From the NCBI RefSeq assembly GCF_016907795.1, contig NZ_JAFBCR010000001.1, positions 1,860,001 through 1,924,000 on the forward strand: a stretch of DNA of 64,000 nt, given 5' to 3'. Positions 25,466 to 34,127 of this stretch are shown piece after piece. The position numbers were made by a program, and so were the translations under genes. The notes under the pieces are model-generated. The model was not told where the DNA came from, did no database searches, and was given only the letters and a program-made list of their open reading frames with translations. Source of the stretch: Kocuria palustris (GTDB lineage Bacteria; Actinomycetota; Actinomycetes; Actinomycetales; Micrococcaceae). Every line of letters begins with the position of its first letter. Positions within the stretch are counted from its first letter, which is position 1.

Positions 25466-27007
25466 ATGGAACAGTTCATCACCGCCGCGAACGGGATCCT
25501 GTGGAGCCTTCCGGTCTCCTTCGGCATCCTCGCCCTCGGTCTGTACTTCACGATCCGCATGCTCTTCCCGCAGGTGCGCCTGCTCCGGGACATGGTCGGC
25601 CAGCTCATCCACGGCGGGTCGTCGTCGGCGGGGATCAGCTCGTTCCAAGCCTTCGCCATGGCGCTCGGCGGCCGTGTGGGCGTCGGCAACATCGCCGGCG
25701 TCGCGACGGCCCTGTTCCTGGGTGGGCCCGGCGCCATGTTCTGGATGTGGGTCACCGCCATCCTCGGCGCCCCGGTGGCGGTCGCGGAGAGCTCGCTGGC
25801 CCAGCTCTACAAGCACAAGGTGCGCGGGGAGTTCCGGGGCGGGCCGGCCTTCTACATCCTGGAGGGCCTGGGCCGGAACTGGCGCTGGCTGGCGGTGGCC
25901 TACGCCGCGGCCACCGTGTTCGCCACGGTGATCACCGGTCCGCAGATCCAGGCCAACGCCGTCACCGCGGCCACCACGGAGGCCTGGGGCTGGAGCCCGC
26001 TGCTGGTCGGCCTGGGGATGGCCGCCCTGTTCTGCCTCATCGTGTTCGGCGGCATGCACCGTCTGGCGCGCACCGTGGGGCTCGTGGTGCCGTTCATGGC
26101 CGGGGCGTACATCGTCGTCGGGCTGATCATCATGGTCATGATGTGGACTCAGCTGCCGGCCATGTTCGGGCTGATCTTCTCCAGCGCCTTCGGCGCCGAC
26201 GCCGTCTACGGGGGCCTGCTCGGCGCGGCCGTGGCCTGGGGCGTGCGTCGGGCGGTGTACTCCACCGAGATCGGCACCGGTTCCGGCGCCCAGGCCTCGG
26301 CCGCCGCCCATGTCTCCCACCCCGCCAAGCAGGGGCTCGCCCAGGCCTTCTCCGCCTACGTGGACACGCTGTTCGTGTGCACCATGACGGGTCTGATGAT
26401 CTTGGCCACCAACAGCTTCAACGTGCTGGGCCCGGACGAGGAGTCGCTGCTCACCGAGAACGTGCCGGGCGTGGAGGAGGGCCCCGCCTGGGTGCAGCTC
26501 GCGATCGACTCCGGACTGCCTGCTTTCGGGCCGTCGTTCGTGGCGATCGCCGTGTTCCTGTTCTCCTTCACCACGCTGCTGTCCTTCTCCTTCTACGCGG
26601 AGACGAACTTGGCCTACCTCATCCCGAACACGAAGGCGCAGGGGATCTGCATCGGGATCGCGCGCGCGCTGCTCGCCGCGTCCATGGTCTTCGGCTCGGT
26701 GCAGACCTCGTCGTTCGTTTGGTCCATGGCGGACTTCGGCCTGGGCCTGTACACGTGGGTGAACCTCCTGGCGCTGGTCCTGCTCAGCCCCACGGCCATC
26801 CGCCTGATGAAGGACTACGACCGGCAGCGCCGAGCCGGCGGAGAGATCGTGCTGGACCCCAAGGCGATCGGGGTGGACAACGCCCCGATCTGGGAGCAGA
26901 TCCACGCCGCCTACGAGCGCACCGGCGATGTCGGTGCCGCCATGGATCATGTCGCAGACACCGCCCCGGACACCCGCGCCGTCGCGGTGGTGCGTCCGCG
27001 CAACTGA
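25466..27007 (+). CDS. Sodium:alanine symporter (AGCS family)
   Basis: A 513-residue transporter with about eleven membrane helices that imports alanine or glycine with sodium. Family signatures are MALGGRVGVGNIAGVATAL near residue 65 and YSTEIGTGSGAQASAAAHVSHP near residue 265. The C-terminus is hydrophilic and extended by about 50 residues. The ATG lies 12 bases after CGACCCCCGGGGG, and the spacing from the amidohydrolase start downstream is 75 bases, so the two may form an operon for amino-acid or amide use (inference). Confidence 0.95.
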   Translation: MEQFITAANGILWSLPVSFGILALGLYFTIRMLFPQVRLLRDMVGQLIHGGSSSAGISSFQAFAMALGGRVGVGNIAGVATALFLGGPGAMFWMWVTAILGAPVAVAESSLAQLYKHKVRGEFRGGPAFYILEGLGRNWRWLAVAYAAATVFATVITGPQIQANAVTAATTEAWGWSPLLVGLGMAALFCLIVFGGMHRLARTVGLVVPFMAGAYIVVGLIIMVMMWTQLPAMFGLIFSSAFGADAVYGGLLGAAVAWGVRRAVYSTEIGTGSGAQASAAAHVSHPAKQGLAQAFSAYVDTLFVCTMTGLMILATNSFNVLGPDEESLLTENVPGVEEGPAWVQLAIDSGLPAFGPSFVAIAVFLFSFTTLLSFSFYAETNLAYLIPNTKAQGICIGIARALLAASMVFGSVQTSSFVWSMADFGLGLYTWVNLLALVLLSPTAIRLMKDYDRQRRAGGEIVLDPKAIGVDNAPIWEQIHAAYERTGDVGAAMDHVADTAPDTRAVAVVRPRN

Positions 27008-27082
27008 GCCCCGACCGGCCTGCCCGTCCCGTTCGGCGCAGGGATCTGCCCCTGCCATCGACCGCTTCAGGAGCCCCACCCC

Positions 27083-28714
27083 ATGCAGCTTGACCTGCTG
27101 ATCGACAACGCCTCCGTCGTCACCGGCGACCCCGCCCGGCCGTCGGCCACGCGACTGGGCGTGTGGCGGGGGCTCGTGGTGGGGATCGATGAGCAGCTGG
27201 ACGGACTCGCCGCCCGGGAGCGCCTGGATGCCGGCGGGCGCACGATCGTCGCCGGGTTCAACGATGTCCACACCCACAGCGTGTGGTTCGGGCAGTCCCG
27301 CCTGGACGTCGATCTGGAGCACGCGCGGACCGCCCAGCAGGTCTACGGACTGATCCGCGACCGCGCCGCGCAGCTGGCTCCCGGGGCATGGGTCACCTGC
27401 GCGGGCTTCGACCCCGGTCACCTCGACGGTCCCCAGCCCGATCGCGACGGCCTGGATGCTGCCGCCGCCGGGCGTCCTGTGCTGATCCGGCACAACACGG
27501 GTCATTCGCTCACGGTCTCCGGGGCGGCGCTGGCCATGGCGGGCATCGGCGAGACCGTTCGTCGGCAGCCCGAGGGCGGGCGGATCGTCACGGACGAGGC
27601 CGGGCGGCCCACCGGCCTGCTCGAGGAGACCGCCATGCCCCTGGTCACGGGGCTTCTGCAGCCGGAGTCCCACGAGCACATCGGGCGCTGCCTGGAGCGC
27701 GCCTCCCAGGAGTACGCCGCCGAGGGCATCACCTCGGTGACCGATGCCGGGATCGCCGGCGGCTGGATCGGGCACAGCCCGCTCGAGTTCGGGGCGTATC
27801 AGCGGGCACGGGAGGCCGGGCTGCTGCGCACCCGGTTCCAGACCATGGTCACCCTGGACGGGCTGAAGGCGATCGACGGCCACCCCGACGACGGCACCCA
27901 CACCACTCTCGGCGCGGGCATCCGCACGGGAGTCGGTGACGAGTGGCTGCAGATCGGACCGGCGAAGGTCTTCACTGATGGGGCCATGCTGGGGATGACC
28001 GCGGCCATGTCGGAGGACTACTGCTTCGCCGGACACGGGCGCGGCTACCTGCAGCAGGATCCCGGCGAGATGCGCCGCGCCGCTCTCTCCGCAGCGGCGG
28101 GCGGGTGGGCGCTGGCCATGCACGCGATCGGCGACGCCGCTCTGGACTTCGCCCTCGACGTGATCGCCGAGGCCCGGGAGCAGTTCGGGGCACCCGTGAT
28201 GCCGCACCGGGTGGAGCACGGCGGCGTGGTGCGCGATGAGCAGGTGGTCCGGATGGCCGAGCTCGACGTCGTGATGGCCACCCAGCCGAACTACATCAGC
28301 GCCTTCGGCGAATCGGTGCGCGAGAGGATCGGCGACGAGCGCGTGGACCTGTCCTATCCGGCCGGACGCCTGCTGCGCGCCGGGCTCGTGCTGCCCGGCA
28401 GCTCGGACCGGCCCGTGGCCGGGGGGCGCCCGCTGGACGTGATCCGGGACTTTGTGCTGCGTCGCACCGAGGCGGGACAGGATTACGGGCCCGAGTCCGA
28501 GCGGCTCACGGTCGAGGAGGCGCTGCACGCCTACACGGCGGGCTCGGCCGAGGCCACGGGCTGGGGCGGGTACAAGGGGCAGCTGGTCTCGGGTCAGTTT
28601 GCGGATTTCGTGGTCCTCAGCGACGACCCCCGCGCGGTGCCGACTCATGTGATCGCCGAGATCGAGGTCGTGGCCACCGTCGTGGGAGGGCGGTTCGTGC
28701 ACGGCGGGCTGTAA
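27083..28714 (+). CDS. Amidohydrolase family 3 protein (YtcJ-like)
   Basis: A 543-residue metal-dependent hydrolase of the amidohydrolase superfamily. The metal site opens with the DVHTH motif (about residue 62); further ligands fit MHAIGDAA, PHRVEHGG and the late SSDRPV aspartate. Related YtcJ/Nfd-type enzymes hydrolyse N-substituted amides such as N-substituted formamides. The substrate here is unknown; the neighbouring alanine symporter suggests amino-acid-derived amides. It ends before a strong hairpin at 28741. Confidence 0.88.
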   Translation: MQLDLLIDNASVVTGDPARPSATRLGVWRGLVVGIDEQLDGLAARERLDAGGRTIVAGFNDVHTHSVWFGQSRLDVDLEHARTAQQVYGLIRDRAAQLAPGAWVTCAGFDPGHLDGPQPDRDGLDAAAAGRPVLIRHNTGHSLTVSGAALAMAGIGETVRRQPEGGRIVTDEAGRPTGLLEETAMPLVTGLLQPESHEHIGRCLERASQEYAAEGITSVTDAGIAGGWIGHSPLEFGAYQRAREAGLLRTRFQTMVTLDGLKAIDGHPDDGTHTTLGAGIRTGVGDEWLQIGPAKVFTDGAMLGMTAAMSEDYCFAGHGRGYLQQDPGEMRRAALSAAAGGWALAMHAIGDAALDFALDVIAEAREQFGAPVMPHRVEHGGVVRDEQVVRMAELDVVMATQPNYISAFGESVRERIGDERVDLSYPAGRLLRAGLVLPGSSDRPVAGGRPLDVIRDFVLRRTEAGQDYGPESERLTVEEALHAYTAGSAEATGWGGYKGQLVSGQFADFVVLSDDPRAVPTHVIAEIEVVATVVGGRFVHGGL

Positions 28715-28740
28715 GAGACCGCCGCACCTCCGGCGCCGAT

Positions 28741-28795
28741 GAGAGCTGTCGGATGTCCGGGATCGGTGCTCGAAGCCGGGCACCCGACAGCTCTC
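28741..28795. terminator. Terminator hairpin after the amidohydrolase gene
   Basis: 20-base arms at 28741-28760 and 28776-28795 pair with two mismatches around a 15-base loop, 26 bases after the stop codon. The hairpin covers any longer start for the next gene, supporting its internal start at 28961. Confidence 0.75.
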
Positions 28796-28960
28796 GCGAT
28801 TCTCCAGGCTCCTGCAGATCAGCGCCGCCGAGGGGACGCATGGGCGGCGATTCAGGACCGGGAAGGCGTCGGCTGCGTCCTCTCGACGGTGGGCGGCGAA
28901 TCCCGCTGGGCAGGCTGCGAGACGAGCGAGCCGGCGCCAGGCCGGGCCTATGCTCCGCGC

Positions 28961-29383
28961 ATGGAGATCTTCCCCGGGCGGCGTGGGCGAGCGCATCTGA
29001 GCAGCTGGGAGCAGGAGTGCTGCGGATCGGCCCTGCGCGCCGACGAGACCGCCATGGTGACGCTCCAGTCGGCCTCGACGATGGATGAGGATCTGTCCGG
29101 AGCTCCCGTGGACTGGCTCCTCGTGCTCCACGACGACGACGGACCGGGTATGCCGCCCGCTCACCGGGTGCTCGTGCGCGGGGAACGAGTGCAGGAGGTG
29201 CGCCTCCTGTGGCAGCAGGTCTCTGCGGATGGAGTGGCCTGGGCAGTGGTGCCCGGCTCCGCGCGGCTGGACGACTCAGGGGCCGTGCCTGGACGGGAGG
29301 AGCTCGCTGGCCAGGAGGGCGGCGTCGACGGCTGGATCGTGGACCTGGTGATCCTGGGGGACCTCGGCCCGCAGCGGTGGTGA
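28961..29383 (+). CDS. Hypothetical protein, probably leaderless
   Basis: A 140-residue protein that I do not recognise. It is acidic, with no membrane segment, and contains CCGSALRADETAMVTL and a block VDWLLVLHDDDGPGMPP. The ATG at 28961 is preceded at six bases by TATGCT, a good -10 hexamer, so transcription would begin at or next to the start codon; leaderless transcripts are common in actinobacteria. It stands alone between two terminators (28741 and 29421) and marks the left border of the low-GC island. Confidence 0.5.
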   Translation: MEIFPGRRGRAHLSSWEQECCGSALRADETAMVTLQSASTMDEDLSGAPVDWLLVLHDDDGPGMPPAHRVLVRGERVQEVRLLWQQVSADGVAWAVVPGSARLDDSGAVPGREELAGQEGGVDGWIVDLVILGDLGPQRW

Positions 29384-29420
29384 GGCTGCAGTCGGAGCGG
29401 AAAAGGCCCTGTACAGACAG

Positions 29421-29452
29421 AAGCACCCCGATCCTGTGGGATCGGGGTGCTT
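29421..29452. terminator. Terminator hairpin at the island's left edge
   Basis: 14-bp perfect arms (29421-29434 and 29439-29452) around TGTG. A similar hairpin lies at 37146-37177 at the other end of the island; both have an A-rich arm start and a core of four C paired with four G. Confidence 0.7.
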
Positions 29453-29585
29453 CGGGACTGTCGTGGGTGATTCATGAAACTCGCTGACCATGGCAAACGC
29501 CGGTGCTCCAGCCAACGCGTGTACACGGGTGGTGAAGATTTTGTACACCTGCTTGACTGCTGGGGATGGAGTGGTCTCTGGCGTC

Positions 29586-29705
29586 GTGCTTAGTCGCATG
29601 GGCTGGCCCGATGACATCGCCGCCGTCATTGCGTGCCTAGCCTCCGAACATGGTCGATGGGCCACCGGCCAGGTCCTCAATGCCACTGGCGGCAGCAGTT
29701 TGTAG
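29586..29705 (+). pseudogene. Short-chain dehydrogenase, C-terminal fragment
   Basis: About forty residues matching the end of SDR oxidoreductases: RMGWPDDIAAVIACLASEHG, then RWATGQVLNATGG and the stop. The catalytic YxxxK and cofactor domains are not present upstream, where the sequence instead resembles insertion-sequence leader DNA. Base composition is visibly lower in GC than the housekeeping genes to the left. Confidence 0.7.
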
Positions 29706-29797
29706 ATCAGCCTGCCTAACCTGTTGCTAGTCGTGACGCTGTCGTTGGTTCGAGCGGCCCCGCTACACCCTGCTTTACAGGGAGCTGCGGGGGATCG

Positions 29798-29871
29798 TGT
29801 CATTCGCGGAACTCACGGGGGCATGATCCGGTTCTCGTTCAGGAAGTTTGGAGTCAAACCCGCGCACTTCA
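29798..29871 (-). mobile_element. IS3-family left-end remnant
   Basis: Read on the minus strand from 29871, the sequence begins TGAAGTGCGCGGGTTTG and continues to an orfA ATG at 29822-29824. It matches base for base, with scattered differences, the left end of the IS3-family element at 62109 (TGAAGCGCCCTGGGTTTGG and following, to its orfA start). After the ATG, a piece of orfA (GAGTTCCGCGAA) remains, with ten bases missing before it. The rest of the element is gone. Confidence 0.7.
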
Positions 29872-29941
29872 TACTATGGGTGATTGGGGCCGTGACGACC
29901 TCGTGGGTGTTTCCCGATCGGGCATCAGCTTGTCGGCCTTC

Positions 29942-30760
29942 TTATGCGAGAGGTCCGTACTTCGCTCTCAGTGTCGCCAGGGCAGGGCCGAAGGTCTCCT
30001 CCAGGATGTCGCCATGTGCATTGAGCATCTCCAACTTATAGAGATCATGACGCACGAGCTCGGTGATCGGCACGACCAGACCGGTATGCCTGGTCCAGGC
30101 GGCTCGGGATTCAGCGCCGCCGGACACACTTCCAGCCACGACCTCACGGTCATCGGCTGAGACTACCAACCAGCGGCTGCCGAGTCCGTGGGTGACCTCG
30201 TCTGTTCCCGGGTGCGGAAAGACTGTGGCAAATGGAAAATCGACAGTGCCATATGCGACGACGATGATCGTGACTCCACGACTGGCCGCGTCCTCAAGAC
30301 CCTCATACAAGCGATCGGCTTCGGCTTCCCAGATCTCGCACAGGAGCCTAGTTGATGCGCGACTGATGACGTCCTGAGCACGGAGGAGGATGTCGCCGCG
30401 CCCCTGCAGATCCCAGATGACGCTGTCGCTCTCGTCTCGAGCTCCGAAATTGCGAAGGACTTCATCAGCGCGAGAAAGCGATTCCTCCGTTTGTCGACGC
30501 TGAACCTTCAGGAATTCTTCTGGGGCCGTAGGCGCAAACTTCTGCGGCTTTCCATTCGAGACTCGTGCTGCCCCTCTGGTTACGAGAGAATCGAGAACCT
30601 CATAGATGCGAGCGCGTGCCACTCCTGATCGCTTGGCGACCCCATACCCAGTGGCGGGGGCCTCATCGAGAAGCGCTAAGTACGCCTTAGATTCCCACTC
30701 TGTGAGCCCGATTGCGCGTAGTGCTTGGATCTCGGTATCGCCGAACACCGGCTGGCTCAC
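29942..30760 (-). CDS. TrmB-family transcriptional regulator
   Basis: A 272-residue regulator. The N-terminal winged helix (about 10-85) reads IQALRAIGLTEWESKAYLALL through ARARIYEVLDSLVTRG, the TrmB layout. A helical linker (VQRRQTEESLSRADEVL) and a phospholipase-D-like effector-binding domain (about 115-230, with ASTRLLCEIWEAEADRL) follow. Relatives bind sugars or other small ligands. I place the start at the GTG at 30758-30760, behind GAGGAGAACAAC; a longer frame is less likely. It is divergent from the Dabb/EamA/DUF2000 operon and probably regulates it. GC content is lower than in flanking chromosomal genes, suggesting acquisition. Confidence 0.85.
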   Translation of the reverse strand: MSQPVFGDTEIQALRAIGLTEWESKAYLALLDEAPATGYGVAKRSGVARARIYEVLDSLVTRGAARVSNGKPQKFAPTAPEEFLKVQRRQTEESLSRADEVLRNFGARDESDSVIWDLQGRGDILLRAQDVISRASTRLLCEIWEAEADRLYEGLEDAASRGVTIIVVAYGTVDFPFATVFPHPGTDEVTHGLGSRWLVVSADDREVVAGSVSGGAESRAAWTRHTGLVVPITELVRHDLYKLEMLNAHGDILEETFGPALATLRAKYGPLA

Positions 30761-31009
30761 GTTGTTCTCCTCGTTTGCATGATTGATCACCATTTCAGGC
30801 GAGCGCGCGTAATCATCGGAGCTCGCACTTCGCAATCGATCATTGGGCGTTTCAGGCGCGGCAGGCAGTGGGGGGGTGCAACGCCTGGCGCCTCGCAGCC
30901 TGCGGGCAAGGTTCCCAGTGGAACTGCGCGCAGCTCCTCATGATACGGCACATCCGGATCCCGTTCGATAGGTGGTCAGGACACGGAGCCCGTCTTTCTC
31001 CGCAGTCGA

Positions 31010-31038
31010 TTGGCAGAGGTCCGGATGCCGTGTACATT
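31010..31038 (+). promoter_or_regulatory. Sigma-70-type promoter of the Dabb/EamA operon
   Basis: TTGGCA at 31010-31015 and TACATT at 31033-31038 with exactly 17 bases between, about 90 bases upstream of the Dabb start. It lies in the interval divergent from the TrmB regulator gene. Confidence 0.55.
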
Positions 31039-31051
31039 TCGAGACACGCTA

Positions 31052-31073
31052 CGTAGTCACCGAGGTGGTTACG
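31052..31073. promoter_or_regulatory. Candidate TrmB operator
   Basis: Ten-base arms CGTAGTCACC (31052-31061) and GGTGGTTACG (31064-31073) are inverted with two mismatches and a 2-base spacer. The site lies 14-35 bases downstream of the TACATT -10 element, where binding would block transcription. Assignment to the divergent TrmB regulator is inference. Confidence 0.45.
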
Positions 31074-31128
31074 TTGCGCTCGGCTCGTATGGGACGTACG
31101 CCGCCTCCGACGACTGAAGGGAAGTACA

Positions 31129-31452
31129 TTGAGCGGGAGCCAACTGACGCACGTCGTTGCGTTCACATTGAATCCGGACGTCTCCCGCGACGATCCCCGG
31201 GCTCAAGTAGCTGCCGCGATCACCGGCGGCCACCCGGCAACCATCCCGGAGATCGCCACTTGGGCGTGCGGGTGGGACACCAGCCGCAGGCCTGACTCTG
31301 CCGACTTCCTCGTCGTGAGCACGTTCGACACTGCTGGTGATTACGACATCTTCCAGGTTCATCCCGATCACCAGCGGGGCAAGAACGCGTGGAAGCAGAT
31401 CGCGACGTGGACCGTGGCCGACATTCTCCCAGGCGTTAGCGAACGACCATGA
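31129..31452 (+). CDS. Dabb (stress-responsive A/B barrel) domain protein
   Basis: A 107-residue protein with the dimeric alpha/beta-barrel layout: LTHVVAFTLNPDVSRDD at the start, FLVVSTFDTAGDYDIFQVHPDHQ in the middle and a terminal strand. Small proteins of this fold bind or turn over hydrophobic or aromatic compounds, or act as stress factors. The TTG start is preceded by GAAGGGAAG, and no upstream alternative is better. The stop overlaps the EamA start by four bases, so the two are translationally coupled. Confidence 0.75.
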   Translation: MSGSQLTHVVAFTLNPDVSRDDPRAQVAAAITGGHPATIPEIATWACGWDTSRRPDSADFLVVSTFDTAGDYDIFQVHPDHQRGKNAWKQIATWTVADILPGVSERP

Positions 31453-32411
31453 GAAGCGACTCGACACTGCTCCATATCAGCGCCGTGGCGGGTGCCGCTC
31501 TCTTATGGAGCACCTCGTTTGCGGTGACGAAGGTCGTGCTTCCCTACGTGGGAGAGCTGACACTCGGCGCGATCAGGTTCCTGGCTGCCGCAATACTGCT
31601 GATCATCAGCTGCCTTCTTGTCCGGGCACACCTGCGCGCGCCTTGGCGAGCCCACGCGGCCGTCGCAGGCGCGGGACTGGTCGGCATCACGATCTACTTT
31701 GCCCTCGAGAACTATGGGGTCGCCCTGGCAACAGCCACTGACGCCGTCCTGATCGTGGCTTCCTATCCTGTCATGACGATGCTCGCCGAAGCCATCTTCC
31801 ACCGCCGCAGGCCGGCCCCGATCAACGTCGTCGGAGCCCTCGTCGCGTTCGTCGGCGTCGTGCTCGTTACCATCGACGAGCCCGCCCAGGAAACACCCCA
31901 CCGTCCTTGGGGGATCCTCTTCCTCTTCCTCGGCGGAGTCGCATGGACCGCCTACAACATGATCTCGACCCGGAGGCCGGTCAACGTATCGCCGAGCCAA
32001 CGTCTCGGCGTGCTTCCCACGACGGGCTTGCAGAACCTCTGGGGAGGTATCGGCTTCTGCCTGCTCGTGCCCCTCCTGCCCGAGGGTACGACCACCAACC
32101 TCAACGCGCCCGCGATCTGGCTGATCGCCTACCTCGCCGTCGGCTGTTCCGCCCTGGCGTTTCTCCTCTACACGTTCGGCCTCACGGCGCTGAAACCAAG
32201 CCAAGCCGTAGCGGTCCTCAACCTCGTGCCCGTGTTCGGAGTCGTATGGGCGGTCGTGATCGCCGGAGAAGAGATCACCGTACTCAAGACAGTCGGCGCG
32301 ATCACCGTCATCATCGGTGTCGCCATGAATGCACGAAGCTCCCCGACCCGTACGGGAAAGCAACGACCCCAGATCAGCACTCCTCCATCCCGAAAGGACT
32401 TCCAGCCATGA
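31449..32411 (+). CDS. EamA-family (DMT) transporter
   Basis: A 320-residue protein with ten predicted helices in two EamA repeats; AALLWSTSFAVTKVVLP opens the first and GGVAWTAYNMISTR the second, with GCSALAFLLYTFGLTALKPSQA near the end. Members export amino acids or other metabolites. The start overlaps the Dabb stop (ATGA) and the stop overlaps the DUF2000 start (ATGA), an unbroken coupled unit. Unlike the fragment at 24370, this copy is intact. Confidence 0.9.
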   Translation: MRSDSTLLHISAVAGAALLWSTSFAVTKVVLPYVGELTLGAIRFLAAAILLIISCLLVRAHLRAPWRAHAAVAGAGLVGITIYFALENYGVALATATDAVLIVASYPVMTMLAEAIFHRRRPAPINVVGALVAFVGVVLVTIDEPAQETPHRPWGILFLFLGGVAWTAYNMISTRRPVNVSPSQRLGVLPTTGLQNLWGGIGFCLLVPLLPEGTTTNLNAPAIWLIAYLAVGCSALAFLLYTFGLTALKPSQAVAVLNLVPVFGVVWAVVIAGEEITVLKTVGAITVIIGVAMNARSSPTRTGKQRPQISTPPSRKDFQP

Positions 32412-32836
32412 GCGCCGAGCAACATAAAACCGTCATCGTCGTCGACCGTCATCTCCCCACGGGACTGGCAGTCAATGCCGCGTCGATCGTCGCGGCAATG
32501 ATCACCACCGCGTTTCCCGCACTCATGGGGCCGCCGGTGAAAACTGCTGACTCTGAGCTGCCCGGGGTCGTCTTAGCCCCGCTACCGGTTCTGGCCGGCG
32601 ATGAAAGCCTGCTCGGGTCCGCCTGGAGCCGCGCCGATCAGGCAAATTCCGGAATTGATGTCTTCCCCTTCACCCGACTGGCCCAGGGATGCAAGACCTA
32701 CGACGAGTACATCTCCAAGATGAGCTCGACGAGCACGCACGACCTCGAACTCGCTGCGATCGGTCTCTGCGGCCCCAAGAAGGCGATCAATTCCCTGACC
32801 GGCGACCTGCCGCTTTATCCCGCGAAGGAGAAGTAA
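32408..32836 (+). CDS. DUF2000 family protein
   Basis: A 142-residue protein with the DUF2000 layout: TVIVVDRHLPTGLAVNAASIVA at the start, a central APLPVLAGDESLL and a C-terminal DLELAAIGLCGPKKAINSLTG. This small family resembles peptidyl-tRNA hydrolase II-like folds; the biochemical role is unknown. It sits third in the operon, overlapping the EamA stop by four bases. Members often neighbour DMT transporters in actinobacteria as far as I recall, which suggests a joint function. Confidence 0.8.
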   Translation: MSAEQHKTVIVVDRHLPTGLAVNAASIVAAMITTAFPALMGPPVKTADSELPGVVLAPLPVLAGDESLLGSAWSRADQANSGIDVFPFTRLAQGCKTYDEYISKMSSTSTHDLELAAIGLCGPKKAINSLTGDLPLYPAKEK

Positions 32837-32838
32837 AG

Positions 32839-33354
32839 GTGATTCCTCTCGAAAACGCAGACCTGTGGGAGGGTGCAAACGAATTCGCCGCCGCCCAGAA
32901 ACGCCAATGGTCCGGTGAAATGAGTGCGGAAGCGTTGGATGCATGGCAGGCCACGAATTTGCAGAAAACCATCGAGTACTGCCAGGACAAGTCACCGTTC
33001 TACCAGCGCCACCTCGCGGGCCTGGAGTCAACCTCGCCCATCGATGCGCTACCGTTCACAGTCAAGGATGATCTCCGAGAGCACCTCGACGACGTGGCAA
33101 GCCTGAGCCTTGACCACGCATGGGTTTACTACGAGACCACTGGCACCCCAGGCGTCTCCACCCCGTGCCCGCGCACGGCCGAGGATTCCATCCGCACCGG
33201 AGTCGCACTCTGCGAAGGCTACCGTGACCTCTTGAACGGCCATGGCGAACACCTCTCGATCGCTGTGATGGGGCCGACCGAGTTGCACTCCACCGGCGAC
33301 ACTTTCGGTGACGTCTTCCGAAGCCTCGGCCACAGCAGCATCAAAAGGGACTGA
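32839..33354 (+). pseudogene. AMP-forming acyl-CoA ligase (PaaK-like), 5' fragment
   Basis: A 171-residue product matching the N-terminus of phenylacetate-CoA ligase-like AMP-binding enzymes: an approximately 70-residue leader with KTIEYCQDKSPFYQRHL, then the P-loop analogue YYETTGTPGVSTP and a downstream GDTFGDVFRSLG. Full-length proteins have about 430 residues, so two thirds including the adenylate lysine are missing. The GTG start follows AAGGAG in the DUF2000 gene end, showing it belonged to the operon. The frame breaks near 33345 into DNA of different character. It may still be translated as a stub. Confidence 0.7.
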
Positions 33355-33519
33355 TGCGCGAGTTGGCACACCTCAACCTGACACTTCTGCTGCATTGAGC
33401 ACCACCCTGCGTGACAGTTACGGCACCGTAGGCGTCCCTGTGCCACAGGGTCCGAATCGGCAATTTCGTGAAACATCTGCGCCGTGGGGTATACCCAATA
33501 AGGACGCTGTGGCTCAGGG

Positions 33520-34080
33520 CTACAGGTGGCTGGCCGCGTGATCCGGAGGGGACATAGCCCCTCCGCTGACGCCGAGCGCCGCAAGGTCACTCAGAATCCT
33601 CGTCACGAGCGCATCCTCGCTCATGCGTTCCGGGAGGAGCACTTCACCCGGGACTCCGAGGGTGTCTCGTTCGGCGTACCAGGACGCGACCTCGTCGTCA
33701 CTCACGATCCCGGCGATGGGCTTGAGTGCATGGCGGCGCAGCGTCTCAGCGAGGCTCACATCCAGGTAGTACACGAGAGCCGGCCCGTCGTGGCCGGTGA
33801 GCAGTCGCTGGAACATCTGGCCGTAGCGCGCCACTTTGAAGATGCCTTCGATGATCACTGTGCGCCCCCGCGAGAGGCAGTGAAGCACCATGACCTCGGT
33901 CAGCGCGATAGTCGACACGGGGTTGTCGTTTTCTTCCCAGAGGACTTCTCGACGTACGGGGTCTTGGCCGATCACTGCGATACGCCCTCGGGGAAGGTCG
34001 TGTTGAACCTTCCGGGCGATGGTGGACTTCCCCGACGCCGAGTTTCCACGGAGGATCACAAGGGCCGGCGCTGATGTCAT
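33520..34080 (-). CDS. P-loop kinase-like AAA protein (zeta/CPT type)
   Basis: A 186-residue soluble protein with Walker A GNSASGKST (about 12-20) directly after the first beta strand LVILR, a QDPVRRE element and a Walker B-like strand TVIIEGI. The layout fits the zeta-toxin/chloramphenicol-phosphotransferase group of small-molecule kinases, but no antitoxin is adjacent and the substrate is unknown. The C-terminus lacks a lid extension. The start is seven bases beyond a small rightward gene region, with the two transcripts diverging. It is within the lower-GC island. Confidence 0.75.
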   Translation of the reverse strand: MTSAPALVILRGNSASGKSTIARKVQHDLPRGRIAVIGQDPVRREVLWEENDNPVSTIALTEVMVLHCLSRGRTVIIEGIFKVARYGQMFQRLLTGHDGPALVYYLDVSLAETLRRHALKPIAGIVSDDEVASWYAERDTLGVPGEVLLPERMSEDALVTRILSDLAALGVSGGAMSPPDHAASHL

Positions 34081-34127
34081 CGGCCCATCATGCCGTGGGC
34101 TTCCTAGGAAAGCGCTACGTTGTGGGC

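Noticed and set aside
25403-29164. Very long minus-strand open frame of 1253 codons
   Set aside because: It is the shadow of the alanine symporter and amidohydrolase genes: His/Gly/Arg-rich composition and no family match.
29490-29585. A possible start of an IS481-type transposase (MANAGAPANA) and IS481 left end just after the hairpin at 29421
   Set aside because: Only about ten residues resemble the family, and no terminal repeat matched the IS481 end at 37183-37198, so it was not annotated.
33308-33541. Open frame continuing after the ligase fragment (plus strand)
   Set aside because: It has no start context or family resemblance, and overlaps the frame break; treated as debris.
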